From positions 1 through 64,000 of the forward strand of contig DATENU010000002.1 of the NCBI GenBank assembly GCA_035274845.1: a DNA stretch of 64,000 bases. The letters run 5' to 3'. This document shows positions 8,991-17,533 of the stretch, piece after piece. The notes beneath the pieces were generated by a model. The model searched no databases. It was not told the DNA's origin and saw nothing but the letters and a program-made list of their open reading frames with translations. This stretch comes from Chthoniobacterales bacterium (GTDB lineage: Bacteria; Verrucomicrobiota; Verrucomicrobiia; Chthoniobacterales; UBA10450). Made by a program: the position numbers and the translations under genes. Within the stretch, counting starts at the first letter, position 1. The number at the start of each line of letters is the position of its first letter.

Positions 8991-9332
8991 CTACTCTGGT
9001 GGGCGCGGCGCGTTTCCCGGGTGCTGGGGAGCCCGGTGCGTATAACGAAAGTAGAGGTTCCGCAGGTAAATCGGCAGCGGCATGGCCGTGCTCAGGACGC
9101 CCACGGAATCCCGCTGGTAGATCGCAAAATAACTCAGCATCAGCAGGCTGCCGAGCGCGCTGCACTCCCAAAAACCGAACGGGATCACGCTTTTACGGGC
9201 GCGTTCCGACGCGATCCATTGGATGAGAAAGCGCAGGCCGAAGACGAGGCTTCCGCTCAAGCCCACGATTTTCCACGGGTGAATCAAAATTCCGAACACG
9301 TGCGTCTCGGCGAGAAACTGAAGGCTGTTCAT
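8991..9332 (-). CDS. LAB_N (lipid A biosynthesis N-terminal) domain membrane protein
   Basis: This small membrane protein has the LAB_N pattern: WKIVGLSGSLVFGLRFLIQW, SERARKSVIPFGFWE and PLPIYLRNLYF. LAB_N proteins accompany lipid A and glycolipid modification enzymes and have three to four transmembrane helices. MNSLQFL at 9332 gives 113 residues. A GTG at 9389 would add 19. It follows 54 bp downstream of the cysteine desulfurase start and may be transcribed separately. It probably takes part in envelope lipid modification. The partner enzyme is not in the window. Confidence 0.8.
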   Translation of the reverse strand: MNSLQFLAETHVFGILIHPWKIVGLSGSLVFGLRFLIQWIASERARKSVIPFGFWECSALGSLLMLSYFAIYQRDSVGVLSTAMPLPIYLRNLYFRYTHRAPQHPGNAPRPPE

Positions 9333-9450
9333 AACGGCCCAAGGTTCGGGCAGATCGCGATGGCCGGAAAGCTTTTTTGTCAGGAGCACCTCTCGCGATT
9401 TTCGTTAAATCCTGCCCTTGATCTCGCGGTGCGACAGGCGAAGAAATCTC

Positions 9451-9900
9451 ATGCCGAAAATCAGGCCATCTCCCTGGAAGATTGCGCTGGCGAAAACGCC
9501 GGAGCAGATCGGCCGGTGCAGCGCGGTGATGCGAGAGTTGCGCCCGCACATCGAGGCAATTGATTTCGCCGCCCGCGTTCTTCAACAGCAGAAAGAGGGA
9601 TATCAGCTTGCCTATCTCGAACTCGACCGGGTCGTCCGATCCGTGGCCGGCTTTCGCATTTTCAACATGCTCTTCTCGGGCCGCACCCTTTATATCGACG
9701 ATCTGGTCACGCACGATTCCGATCGTTCCCGGGGATTTGGCGCCGCTCTCTTTGATTGGCTCGTCGAGCACGCCAGGGAGAACGATTGCGAGCACCTCAC
9801 GCTCGATTCGGGGGTCCAGCGATTCGCCGCCCACCGCTTTTATCTCAATCGCGGAATGGAAATCACTTCGCATCACTTTGATCTCAAGCTCAGCCGATAA
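9451..9900 (+). CDS. GNAT-family N-acetyltransferase
   Basis: The 149-residue protein has the acetyl-CoA-binding GNAT core: TLYIDDLVTHDSDRSRGFGA (motif A with R-x-x-G-x-G/A) followed by LFDWLVEHARENDC. The C-terminal ALDSG-like beta strand leads into FYLNRGMEITSHHF, the usual last motif. ATG at 9451 places the fold at a normal distance. An upstream in-frame start at 9418 adds 11 residues. The acceptor is unknown. It lies just upstream of hisC on the same strand but 66 bp away, so co-transcription is uncertain. Confidence 0.85.
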   Translation: MPKIRPSPWKIALAKTPEQIGRCSAVMRELRPHIEAIDFAARVLQQQKEGYQLAYLELDRVVRSVAGFRIFNMLFSGRTLYIDDLVTHDSDRSRGFGAALFDWLVEHARENDCEHLTLDSGVQRFAAHRFYLNRGMEITSHHFDLKLSR

Positions 9901-9966
9901 TCGCGCTCGGACTTCGCGCCATCGCGGTGCTGTTCATCTTTCAAATTCCACCTAAGATTCACCCGC

Positions 9967-11073
9967 ATGTCATCCATCTGGGATATCGCCAACCCGCAAT
10001 TGCGCGCGCTGTCCGTTTATGAGCCGGGCAAACCCATCGAGGAGACCGCGCGCGAGCTGGGGGCGGATGCGGACGAAATCATCAAACTCGCCTCCAATGA
10101 GAACCCCCTCGGGCCTTCACCCAAGGCCCTGATGGCGATGCGGGCCGCGCTCGACTCCTCGCACCTTTATCCGGACGGCGGGGGCTATTATCTGCGGGAG
10201 GCGCTCGCGGCAAAACTCGGTCTCAGCCGCGATCATCTCATTCTTGGCAGTGGATCGAACGAGATCATCGAGTTCCTTGGCCACGCTTTCCTGGATCGCG
10301 GTGATGACGTCATCACTTCGCAGCATGCGTTCATCGCCTACAAACTCGTCGCGGAGGTCCTGGGCGCCCGGACGATCGAAGTGCCGAGTCCCGATCTCTG
10401 CCACGATCTCGAGGGAATTCTGGCCGCCATCACGCCGAAAACGCGCCTCATTTTCATCGCGAATCCAAATAATCCGACCGGCACCCTCGTAGGACAGGAC
10501 GCCATCGACCGGTTCATGGAGCGCGTGCCGGAAAACATTGTCGTAGTTTTCGATGAGGCCTATTTCGAATACCTCGATGATCCGCCCGATACGTTGCGCT
10601 TCGTCCGCGCGGGCCGCAATGTGGCCGTCCTCCGCACTTTTTCGAAAATGCAGGGTCTCGCCAGTTTGCGCGTCGGGTATGCGATTGCCCGCCCAGAGCT
10701 GATTCAGGTCCTGCAAAAAACGCGACAGCCGTTCAACGTGAACGGCCTTGGCCAGATCGCAGCGCTCGCCAGTCTCGGCGATGAGGAACACCGCCGCGAG
10801 ACCAAACGGGTCACGGACGAAGGCCGCGAGTATCTGGAGAAAGAGCTGGGCGCGATGAACCTTCGCTTCGTGCCAAGCGTCGCGAATTTTATTCTCGTGA
10901 ACGTTGGCGATGGGGCAAAAGTCTTCCGGGAATTACTCGCCCGGCGGGTCATTGTGCGCGCTTTGAAAGGATATGATCTGCCCCAGTGGATTCGAATTTC
11001 CGTCGGCACCATGAAACAGAATCAACGCTGCATCGCGGCCTTGCGGGAAGCGTTGCGGAGTGGTTCGGCGTGA
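9967..11073 (+). CDS. hisC: histidinol-phosphate aminotransferase
   Basis: This 368-residue class I/II PLP aminotransferase converts histidinol phosphate and 2-oxoglutarate in histidine biosynthesis. HisC markers are KLASNENPLGPSP near the N-terminus, GSGSNEII, FIANPNNPTGT, VVFDEAYFEY, and RTFSKMQGLASLRVGYA with the PLP lysine at residue 227. Length agrees with the family. Related aromatic aminotransferases share this fold, so substrate range could be wider. Its stop codon overlaps the GTG start of mnmE (GTGA), showing translational coupling. Confidence 0.92.
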   Translation: MSSIWDIANPQLRALSVYEPGKPIEETARELGADADEIIKLASNENPLGPSPKALMAMRAALDSSHLYPDGGGYYLREALAAKLGLSRDHLILGSGSNEIIEFLGHAFLDRGDDVITSQHAFIAYKLVAEVLGARTIEVPSPDLCHDLEGILAAITPKTRLIFIANPNNPTGTLVGQDAIDRFMERVPENIVVVFDEAYFEYLDDPPDTLRFVRAGRNVAVLRTFSKMQGLASLRVGYAIARPELIQVLQKTRQPFNVNGLGQIAALASLGDEEHRRETKRVTDEGREYLEKELGAMNLRFVPSVANFILVNVGDGAKVFRELLARRVIVRALKGYDLPQWIRISVGTMKQNQRCIAALREALRSGSA

Positions 11074-12431
11074 CTGATTCTAGCGAGTCGGAGCTTCCGG
11101 GGGAGACGATTGCCGCTATTTCCACTCCCGCGGGAGAGGGCGCGGTTGCCCTGGTTCGCATCTCGGGCGAGGCCGCAATTGCCATCGCGAATCGCATTTA
11201 TCGCGGGCCGGAAAATCCCTCCGATTTCCCCACTCATACGCAACGGCTGGGTGAAATTATTGAAGGCGATCGCGTGATCGACCAGGTGATGCTCGCGGTC
11301 CACCGCGCGCCGGCGAGCTACACCGGTGAGGATGTGGTTGAGATCAGTTGTCATGGCGGCATCCTGGTCACCGCCCAGGTGCTGGAAACCTGTCTCCGGG
11401 CCGGAGCGCGCGGAGCGCGGCCGGGCGAATTTACAGAGCGCGCCTTTCTCAATGGCAAGATGGATCTTACTCAGGCGGAAGCCGTCATGGATTTGATCCG
11501 GGCCCGAAGCGATCTTGCGTTGCGGTCAGCACGGGAACAACTCGAAGGCGCGCTCGGAGAAAAAATTGCCGGCATTCGAAAGGCGCTGGTGGACCTCCTC
11601 GCGCACCTGGAAGCCGCCATCGATTTTCCGGAAGAAGGCATCGCGCCGGATAAAGGCGCGAAGTTGAGAGCACGGCTGGATGCGATTCGGGAACAAGTGC
11701 GCGCCCTGGTCGCCACCGCGGATCAAGGCCGGGTTTTGCGGGAGGGGCTTCGCGCGGTGATTTACGGCCCGACAAACGCCGGGAAATCGAGTCTGCTCAA
11801 TCGCCTGCTCGGCTACGAGCGCGCGATTGTCAGCGAACAGCCTGGCACGACGCGCGATACCATCGACGAAGTCATCAACCTCCACGGTATTCCGATTCGT
11901 TTGCTCGATACGGCCGGCCTGCGCGAATCGGACGACGAAATCGAGCGACAAGGAATGGCTCGCACGCGGCGCTCTCTCGCCGGCGCCGATCTTCTCCTTC
12001 AAGTGCTCGATCGCAGCGTGGCGAAGCCGGCGGACTTTAAGGCTAATTCCACGGAACAAATTCAGATCGTGCTCCTCAACAAAAGCGACCTTCCGGAGCA
12101 TCCCGACTGGGCTGGCGTCGATGCTCTGCGAATTTGCTGCCTTTCCGAGCGAGGGCTCGAAGGGTTGGAGGAAGCGATCCTCGCCAGAATTTCCGAAAAA
12201 CACCTCCGCCCGGAAAGCGCGGTGGCGATCAACACGCGGCACCGCGATTGCCTCCGCCGCGTGCTCAGCGCCTGCGATCTCGCGGCTGGCACCATGGAAT
12301 CCGCTTTTGCGCCGGAATATGTCGTCGTCGATTTGCGAGAGGCGGTGCGCGCTCTCGATGAAATTACCGGAGCGGCGACACCGGAAGAAGTCCGGGACGC
12401 GCTCTTCGCCCAGTTCTGCATCGGGAAATGA
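11070..12431 (+). CDS. mnmE: tRNA uridine-5-carboxymethylaminomethyl GTPase MnmE
   Basis: MnmE with MnmG modifies the wobble uridine of certain tRNAs. The N-terminal folate-binding domain begins with ETIAAISTPAGEGAVALVRISG. The central G domain shows GPTNAGKSSLLN (G1), PGTTRDT (G2), DTAGLRE (G3) and LNKSD (G4). The protein ends in FCIGK, whose Cys is required for modification. GTG at 11070 (VTDSSESELPGE) gives 453 residues, the normal size, and overlaps the hisC stop. The longer in-frame ATG at 10986 lies inside hisC and is unlikely. Confidence 0.95.
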   Translation: MTDSSESELPGETIAAISTPAGEGAVALVRISGEAAIAIANRIYRGPENPSDFPTHTQRLGEIIEGDRVIDQVMLAVHRAPASYTGEDVVEISCHGGILVTAQVLETCLRAGARGARPGEFTERAFLNGKMDLTQAEAVMDLIRARSDLALRSAREQLEGALGEKIAGIRKALVDLLAHLEAAIDFPEEGIAPDKGAKLRARLDAIREQVRALVATADQGRVLREGLRAVIYGPTNAGKSSLLNRLLGYERAIVSEQPGTTRDTIDEVINLHGIPIRLLDTAGLRESDDEIERQGMARTRRSLAGADLLLQVLDRSVAKPADFKANSTEQIQIVLLNKSDLPEHPDWAGVDALRICCLSERGLEGLEEAILARISEKHLRPESAVAINTRHRDCLRRVLSACDLAAGTMESAFAPEYVVVDLREAVRALDEITGAATPEEVRDALFAQFCIGK

Positions 12432-12468
12432 ACAACTCTCACGCCGCGCCTTTCGAGAGATTCCGAAG

Positions 12469-13485
12469 ATGATCGCCAGCGACATGTATAAATTCGTCGT
12501 TAGGCCGGCGCTCTTCACCCTGTCCGCCGAAGCCGCGCACAATCTTGCGATCCGCGCTCTTCGGGCCGCCTCCACCCGTCCCAGCATGCTGCGTCAACTC
12601 GAGCGGTTTGCGCCCGAGCCGAATCCGAAGAGGCTTTTCGGCCTTACTTTCCCCAATCCAATCGGTCTCGCCGCGGGCTTTGATAAGAATGGCGTCGCAA
12701 TTCCAGCCCTGGCCGCGCTGGGATTTGGCCTTGTCGAGATCGGCACAGTGACGGCGAAATCCCAGCCGGGCAATCCCAAGCCGCGCATCTTTCGCTATTC
12801 TGAACAGGAGGCGTTGATCAATCGGCTCGGCTTCAACAATGACGGGGCCGACGTAGTTGCGGCCCGGTTGCGAGAAGTGCGTGACAGTGGGCGCTGGCCG
12901 AAAATTCCGGTCGGAATCAATATCGGCAAATCGAAAATCACGCCGATCGAGGAGGCGACGGAGGATTATCTTTACTCTTTTCGCCTGCTCTCGGCGCAGG
13001 CCGATTACGTCGTGCTCAACGTCAGTTCGCCGAACACGCCCGGCCTTCGTTCGTTGCAGGGAAAGGATGCCCTGGAAGAATTATTGGGTTCCATTCGCTC
13101 GGAAAACCAGGCTAGCCGCAAGCCGGTTCTCCTGAAAATTGCCCCTGATCTTTCGCTTCCGGAGCTCGAGGAGGTCATCGGCATCTCAGAGCAGAACGAT
13201 ATCGCCGGGATTATCGCTACGAACACCACGCTGGATCACTCGGCTATCCCTCCATCCCATGATCAGCAAGGCGGTCTCAGCGGCCGACCGCTTCGGCAAA
13301 AATCCACCGAGATGGTGCGTGCCATTACGGCGCGCTCGCGACTTCCGGTTATCGCGTCCGGCGGAATTGTTGACGCGGAAAGCGCCCGGGAAAAATGGGA
13401 GGCCGGCGCGCAACTCCTCCAGGTCTATACCGGCTACGTCTATCGCGGCCCGGGTCTGTTGCGGGAGATTGCCGCTATCGGTTAA
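12469..13485 (+). CDS. pyrD: dihydroorotate dehydrogenase, class 2 (quinone)
   Basis: The 338-residue flavoprotein oxidises dihydroorotate to orotate in pyrimidine synthesis and passes electrons to membrane quinone. Class 2 features are an N-terminal amphipathic segment (LYKFVV to about residue 40), PNPIGLAAGFDKNG, NRLGFNNDG, NVSSPNTPGLR with the catalytic Ser, and SGGIVDAESAREK for FMN phosphate binding. It follows mnmE by 37 bp, so hisC-mnmE-pyrD probably form one operon. ATG 12469 is chosen, with ATG 12484 as an alternative. The 3' end overlaps the convergent gene at 13475. Confidence 0.95.
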   Translation: MIASDMYKFVVRPALFTLSAEAAHNLAIRALRAASTRPSMLRQLERFAPEPNPKRLFGLTFPNPIGLAAGFDKNGVAIPALAALGFGLVEIGTVTAKSQPGNPKPRIFRYSEQEALINRLGFNNDGADVVAARLREVRDSGRWPKIPVGINIGKSKITPIEEATEDYLYSFRLLSAQADYVVLNVSSPNTPGLRSLQGKDALEELLGSIRSENQASRKPVLLKIAPDLSLPELEEVIGISEQNDIAGIIATNTTLDHSAIPPSHDQQGGLSGRPLRQKSTEMVRAITARSRLPVIASGGIVDAESAREKWEAGAQLLQVYTGYVYRGPGLLREIAAIG

Positions 13486-14182
13486 CCCACTTGGCGTTTT
13501 GGCCGACGATGATGGGCAGCTCGTCCATCATGTACTGAGTCTTGCCAATCACGCCCCACATGGGAACGCCGGTCGCGGCCAGCCACTTCTTGGACATGCT
13601 TTCCCCGGTGTGGCAGCCCCAGCTTTTGGCAAAAGCGCCCCGGGCAAATACGCGACCGTTGATTTTCTTCAGCTCATCCTCGTGTAACCACGATTTGCAG
13701 GCGCTCTCGATGTTGCTGCTATAATCGAACATAAAGCAGGCGCGGTTCGAATGGCCGAAGTATTCGAAATCGGCTACCTTCAGCGTGTCCCGCGGCTGGC
13801 CATTGTTGAGGTAATTGATGACCTCGTCGCCCTTCGAGAAATAGATCAGCTTCAGGTTGAATTTGTCGCGGACGCTGCCGATGAGGGCGAACAAGTCCTG
13901 TTTCTCCTGCTGCATGCGATCCTTGTAGCCCTGGCCGTAAACAAGCCATGTAATCTTGGCATCAGGCCCGGCGGTCGCGCGAATCTGCTCGGTCCGAATC
14001 CGGGCGGCCCGGATGAAATTGGCCCACCAATGATCGTGCGGCTGCTGTTTGTATTTCTCCCATTGCATCAAGGAAGGACCGCCTACGAGCAAAACATATT
14101 CGCCCTGGACGGGGGCCGCGGCAGAGGCATTCCGGGCCAGGAACAGGGCGAAAAGAAGGAGAATGGGAAGCAGGCGTTTCAT
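13475..14182 (-). CDS. secreted protein with caspase-like His/Cys pattern
   Basis: MKRLLPILLLFALFLARNASA is a clear signal peptide, giving a secreted protein of 235 residues (about 214 mature). The body starts with a parallel-strand-like YVLLVGGPSL, continues to VADFEYFGHSNRACFMF, and later shows AFAKSWGCHTGESMSKKW and TGVPMWGVIG. The order strand, His after Gly, then Cys-x-x-Gly resembles clan CD peptidase-like folds (CHAT, DUF4347). The sequence is distant from any family I can name, so protease activity is only a hypothesis. It could also be a non-catalytic member. The gene is downstream of lysA on the same strand, separated by 145 bp containing a long hairpin. Confidence 0.6.
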   Translation of the reverse strand: MKRLLPILLLFALFLARNASAAAPVQGEYVLLVGGPSLMQWEKYKQQPHDHWWANFIRAARIRTEQIRATAGPDAKITWLVYGQGYKDRMQQEKQDLFALIGSVRDKFNLKLIYFSKGDEVINYLNNGQPRDTLKVADFEYFGHSNRACFMFDYSSNIESACKSWLHEDELKKINGRVFARGAFAKSWGCHTGESMSKKWLAATGVPMWGVIGKTQYMMDELPIIVGQNAKWVNR

Positions 14183-14256
14183 CGCAAGGTTGGGAGCAGT
14201 ATTTATGCTGGGATGGGGTCGCTTGCAACTGGCCGGCGGCCATTTCCCTTCGTAAT

Positions 14257-14317
14257 CGTGCTCCTGCTCGTGCTCGGGATCGAAGGCAAGGGAGCACCGA
14301 GCACGAGCACGAGCACG
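14257..14317 (-). repeat. long hairpin built of GAGCAC hexamers
   Basis: Two 21-nt arms (14257-14277 and 14297-14317) are inverted copies with one mismatch. Both arms consist of GTGCTC/GAGCAC hexamers, and a 19-nt loop separates them. It occupies the gap between lysA and the secreted protein gene and could attenuate or terminate read-through, although no T-run follows. Confidence 0.7.
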
Positions 14318-14327
14318 ATGAGGATGT

Positions 14328-15614
14328 TCAGCATTCTTCGCGAACGACGTCTTCCATCGTCTGGCGTCGCCGGATAAGCGAGCTTTGGTCGCCCGTGACC
14401 AGGACTTCGGCCGGCAAGGGCCGCGAATTGTAATTCGACGCCATGGTGAACCCATAGGCGCCGGCGCTCATGAGCGCGAGAAGGTCGCCTTCCTTCACCG
14501 GCGGCAGATCACGGTCCTGGGCAAAAAAATCGCCGCTCTCGCAAACCGGGCCCACAATATCGACAACTTCGCGCGCGTCATTCCCACTCTCCCGCACCGG
14601 GACGATCTCGTGATAGCTCTGATAAAGGGCGGGCCGAATCAGATCGTTCATACCCGCGTCGACGATCACAAATTTCTTATTTGCGGTTTGTTTCAAGTAG
14701 CGGACCCGGGTGAGCAGGATGCCGGCATTGCCCACGAGAAACCGGCCCGGCTCGAGCAGCACGCGCAAACCAAGTTCGCGGAGAGGTGGCACGATCGCCG
14801 CCGCGTAATCGGCCACGCTGAACGCGGAATCTTCGCCGCCATGGTCGTGCCACCATTTTCCCGAACCACTTTCCAGCGCGCGCCGATAAATGATGCCCAT
14901 CCCGCCGCCGACGCTGAAGAACTCGAGTTCGTGCCTTTGTTTCAGTTCGCGAACGAGGGGGCCGACTTTCGTAATCGCTTCCGCGAATGGTTTCGCGGCC
15001 GTGATCTGCGAACCAATGTGCATCTGGATTCCGCGAAGGCGGAGGTTCGGCAGGCGCGCGGCCTTTTCATAAATCGCCACGATGCGATCTAGCGCGATCC
15101 CAAATTTGTTTTCGCTTCGTCCGGTCGAGATGTAGCGATGCGTGCTGGCATCGACGTCCGGGTTTACTCGTAGCGCGATCGGCGCTCGAACGCCTTTAGC
15201 GCGCGCGACGCGATCGATCCATTCCAATTCCGCTTCGCTTTCGACATTGAAACAGAAAACGCCTTCATCGAGGGCGTATTCGATTTCCTCCTGCGATTTG
15301 CCGACGCCGGCGAAGGTGCACTTGTCGGCGGAGCCCCCAGCTCGGAGGACACGGAACAATTCGCCGCCCGAGACGATGTCGAACCCAGCTCCGGCCTCCG
15401 CCAGCAGACCCAGGATTGCGCCGTTCGAATTCGCTTTGACCGCGTAGCAAACCAGGTGATCGAGCTCCCCGAGCGCGGCGTCGAGCCGGCGATAGTGATC
15501 GAGAATTGTGCCGGAGCTATAAACATAGAGAGGCGTGCCGAACTCCTTCGCGGCGGCCGAGAGCGACACGTTTTCGCAGGATAGTTCGCCCTCGCGGTAA
15601 TGAAATGAATGCAT
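14328..15614 (-). CDS. lysA: diaminopimelate decarboxylase
   Basis: This 428-residue PLP enzyme converts meso-diaminopimelate to lysine. The alanine-racemase-like barrel carries the PLP lysine in CYAVKANSN (K60). HIGSQI and the glycine loop FFSVGGGMGI bind PLP phosphate, LEPGRFLVG lies in the C-terminal domain, and GPVCESGD supplies the active-site Cys across the dimer. MSAGAYGFTMASNYNSRP near the end is the family signature. Size is normal. No other lysine pathway gene is adjacent. The upstream gap holds a REP-like hairpin. Confidence 0.95.
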   Translation of the reverse strand: MHSFHYREGELSCENVSLSAAAKEFGTPLYVYSSGTILDHYRRLDAALGELDHLVCYAVKANSNGAILGLLAEAGAGFDIVSGGELFRVLRAGGSADKCTFAGVGKSQEEIEYALDEGVFCFNVESEAELEWIDRVARAKGVRAPIALRVNPDVDASTHRYISTGRSENKFGIALDRIVAIYEKAARLPNLRLRGIQMHIGSQITAAKPFAEAITKVGPLVRELKQRHELEFFSVGGGMGIIYRRALESGSGKWWHDHGGEDSAFSVADYAAAIVPPLRELGLRVLLEPGRFLVGNAGILLTRVRYLKQTANKKFVIVDAGMNDLIRPALYQSYHEIVPVRESGNDAREVVDIVGPVCESGDFFAQDRDLPPVKEGDLLALMSAGAYGFTMASNYNSRPLPAEVLVTGDQSSLIRRRQTMEDVVREEC

Positions 15615-15646
15615 GTCTGTGTCACTAAAGCGGCGCGGCGGGAAAG

Positions 15647-15676
15647 CTTCAAGGAGCGGCGGTTTGTAACCGCCGA
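15647..15676. repeat. REP-like palindrome, GCGGCGGTTT family
   Basis: A GGCGGTT-TGT-AACCGCC hairpin is preceded by GCTTCAAGGAG. The same 5' flank and stem occur at 21438-21504 in both orientations, so this is a dispersed intergenic repeat rather than a gene-specific terminator. Confidence 0.65.
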
Positions 15677-15702
15677 CTCAGGTGAGGAGGCGGCGTGGGA
15701 AA

Positions 15703-16527
15703 CTACGACGCCGAAGCTTTCCGTGGCCTCAACAAGGCGACCAGCGAGGCGAGCACAAGCAACGCGCCAAAAGTACAAACGATTGCCGCCCCCGAAGGGA
15801 AATCGCCCCAGTACGAGAAGAACAGGCCTGCAATCCCACCAACCAGCGAGATCCCCCAGCCGACGAGGAGCCGGGCCGGATTCGAGCGCACGACGGTGAC
15901 CGCGCAAACCGCGGGCACAATCAAATAGCTGAACACGAGCAAAACCCCGGCGACCCGGACGAAAATCGTCACCACGATGCCGAAGGTGGCGTAAAAGAAA
16001 AAATCCCACCAGCGCACCCGCCAGCCGCGCCGATAAGCTTCGTCTCGCTGAAAAGAAACCAGGAGGAAATTCTTCCGGAAGACAAAATGAACGGCACCTA
16101 CGGCGAGAAAGACAGCAAGGCATTTCCAGACTTCCGCCGCGCTTACCACGGTGATGTCGCCCACGAGCATGTTGCGGATTTCTTCGTTGCCATGGGCGGA
16201 CCGGCTGAGCAGGAGCACGGCGGCGGCCGCGGCCACGACGTAGGTGATGCCGATGATCGCTTCCTGGGAAACCTGGCTGGTCCGCTTTCCGGTGACGGCA
16301 AATAGGGCGGCGCCCAGGAGGGTCACGCAGACTCCGAGCGCGTAGGAGAGGATGCTTTCCGGCTCGTAACCGAGAAGGACGCCCACGCATATCCCGAGGG
16401 ACGCCATCTGGGCCATGGCGATGTCGATAAAAATGATGCCGCGCTGAACGACGTGGAGGCCAAGATAAACGAGCAGCCAGGGGAGGAGAATGCAGGCGGC
16501 GCTCGGCCAGAACATTATTTCCCACAT
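15703..16527 (-). CDS. metal ABC transporter permease (ZnuB/MntB family)
   Basis: The 274-residue integral membrane protein has about eight hydrophobic helices and the ABC-3 family signatures HVVQRGIIFIDIAMAQMASLG near residue 27 and LLVFSYLIVPAVCA near residue 197. These permeases move zinc, manganese or iron delivered by a cluster A-I binding protein. It lies 88 bp downstream of the ZnuA-like gene on the same strand. The ATPase that should drive it is not in this window, so it must come from elsewhere. Zinc is the most likely substrate, judged from the binding protein. Confidence 0.88.
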   Translation of the reverse strand: MWEIMFWPSAACILLPWLLVYLGLHVVQRGIIFIDIAMAQMASLGICVGVLLGYEPESILSYALGVCVTLLGAALFAVTGKRTSQVSQEAIIGITYVVAAAAAVLLLSRSAHGNEEIRNMLVGDITVVSAAEVWKCLAVFLAVGAVHFVFRKNFLLVSFQRDEAYRRGWRVRWWDFFFYATFGIVVTIFVRVAGVLLVFSYLIVPAVCAVTVVRSNPARLLVGWGISLVGGIAGLFFSYWGDFPSGAAIVCTFGALLVLASLVALLRPRKASAS

Positions 16528-16615
16528 GAGTTTTCTCCTGGATGTGAATGGTGATCGGTGACTGGTGAATGGTGCATGATGGCGGTGTTTCTATTCACGG
16601 ATCACTAGTCACCAT

Positions 16616-17515
16616 TCACTTGAGCGCTGCTGACAGGTTCGCGACCAACTTGTCGATGAGTTTCACGTATGAGTCTGTACCGGGCAGCCCGCCGGGATAC
16701 TGGGCGAAATCCACGACTTTGGCGCCGGTAGCGCTCGCGACTTTCTCGGCAATTTTCCGGTCGTGAAACGGCTCGACGATGATCGCTTTGATCTTCTGTG
16801 CCTTCATTTTCTCGATGACCTCCGCGAGATGCGATGGCGATGGCGGAATGCCCGGTTTCGGTTCGAGGAACGTGTCGATATTCACGCCGAACCGGTGAGC
16901 GAAGTAGGGCCAGGAATCGTGATACGCGACCACGTTTTGTCCCTTGAATGGCAGCATGGCCGCACCCCATTCCTGGAGTTTGGCATTGATGGTCGCTTCG
17001 AACTTTTTGAAGTTCGCGTCGTAAATGAGTGTGTTCTTTTCGTCCACCGCCGTGAACGCGCGCGCGATATGCGCCGCGACAGTTTTCGCTATGATCGGAT
17101 CCGACATGAAATGCGGATTACCGAGGGCGTGAACATCACCCGCGGCGCGCGTGATGTTCCCCGGCACGTTCATCAAACGGACGCCTTGTGAAGCCTGGAC
17201 GCGGCCGGGCTGGCCCACATCGATCTTCGAGTTGCGCGCGTTTTGGAGAAGCGGCGGCAGCCAGCCGATCTCCAATTCGGCGCCGCCGTCGATCAGGACA
17301 TCGGCATCGCGCAGTTGGACGACGAAGCTGGGGCGCGCGTCGACGAAGTGCGAGTCCTCGGTCGGTTTCGCCAGAACGCTCACCTCGACCTTATCGGCGC
17401 CAAGTTCACGAGCGAGCGAAGCCAAATCGGGCAGGGTGGCGACAACTTTCAGTTTGGCGTGAGCGGACAGCGCCGCGGTAACTAGCAAGCAAGCTGTGAC
17501 AAGAATTCGTTTCAT
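16616..17515 (-). CDS. metal ABC transporter substrate-binding protein (ZnuA-like)
   Basis: This periplasmic cluster A-I binding protein of about 299 residues starts with signal peptide MKRILVTACLLVTAALSAHA. Candidate metal ligands are His in DSHFVDARPS, His in GNPHFMSDP, His in VAYHDSWPYFAHRFG, and a final acidic/His site in IIVEPFHDRK. The long His-rich loop typical of many zinc-specific ZnuA proteins is absent, so manganese is also possible. It sits 18 bp downstream of a porin gene and upstream of the permease. An in-frame ATG at 17527 would add four residues. Confidence 0.88.
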   Translation of the reverse strand: MKRILVTACLLVTAALSAHAKLKVVATLPDLASLARELGADKVEVSVLAKPTEDSHFVDARPSFVVQLRDADVLIDGGAELEIGWLPPLLQNARNSKIDVGQPGRVQASQGVRLMNVPGNITRAAGDVHALGNPHFMSDPIIAKTVAAHIARAFTAVDEKNTLIYDANFKKFEATINAKLQEWGAAMLPFKGQNVVAYHDSWPYFAHRFGVNIDTFLEPKPGIPPSPSHLAEVIEKMKAQKIKAIIVEPFHDRKIAEKVASATGAKVVDFAQYPGGLPGTDSYVKLIDKLVANLSAALK

Positions 17516-17533
17516 ATGTTTTTGCATGAGTTT

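Noticed and set aside
15164-16525. 453-codon minus-strand ORF across lysA and the metal permease
   Set aside because: It is out of frame with both convincing genes and crosses the intergenic REP; Arg-rich translation typical of a shadow in GC-rich DNA.
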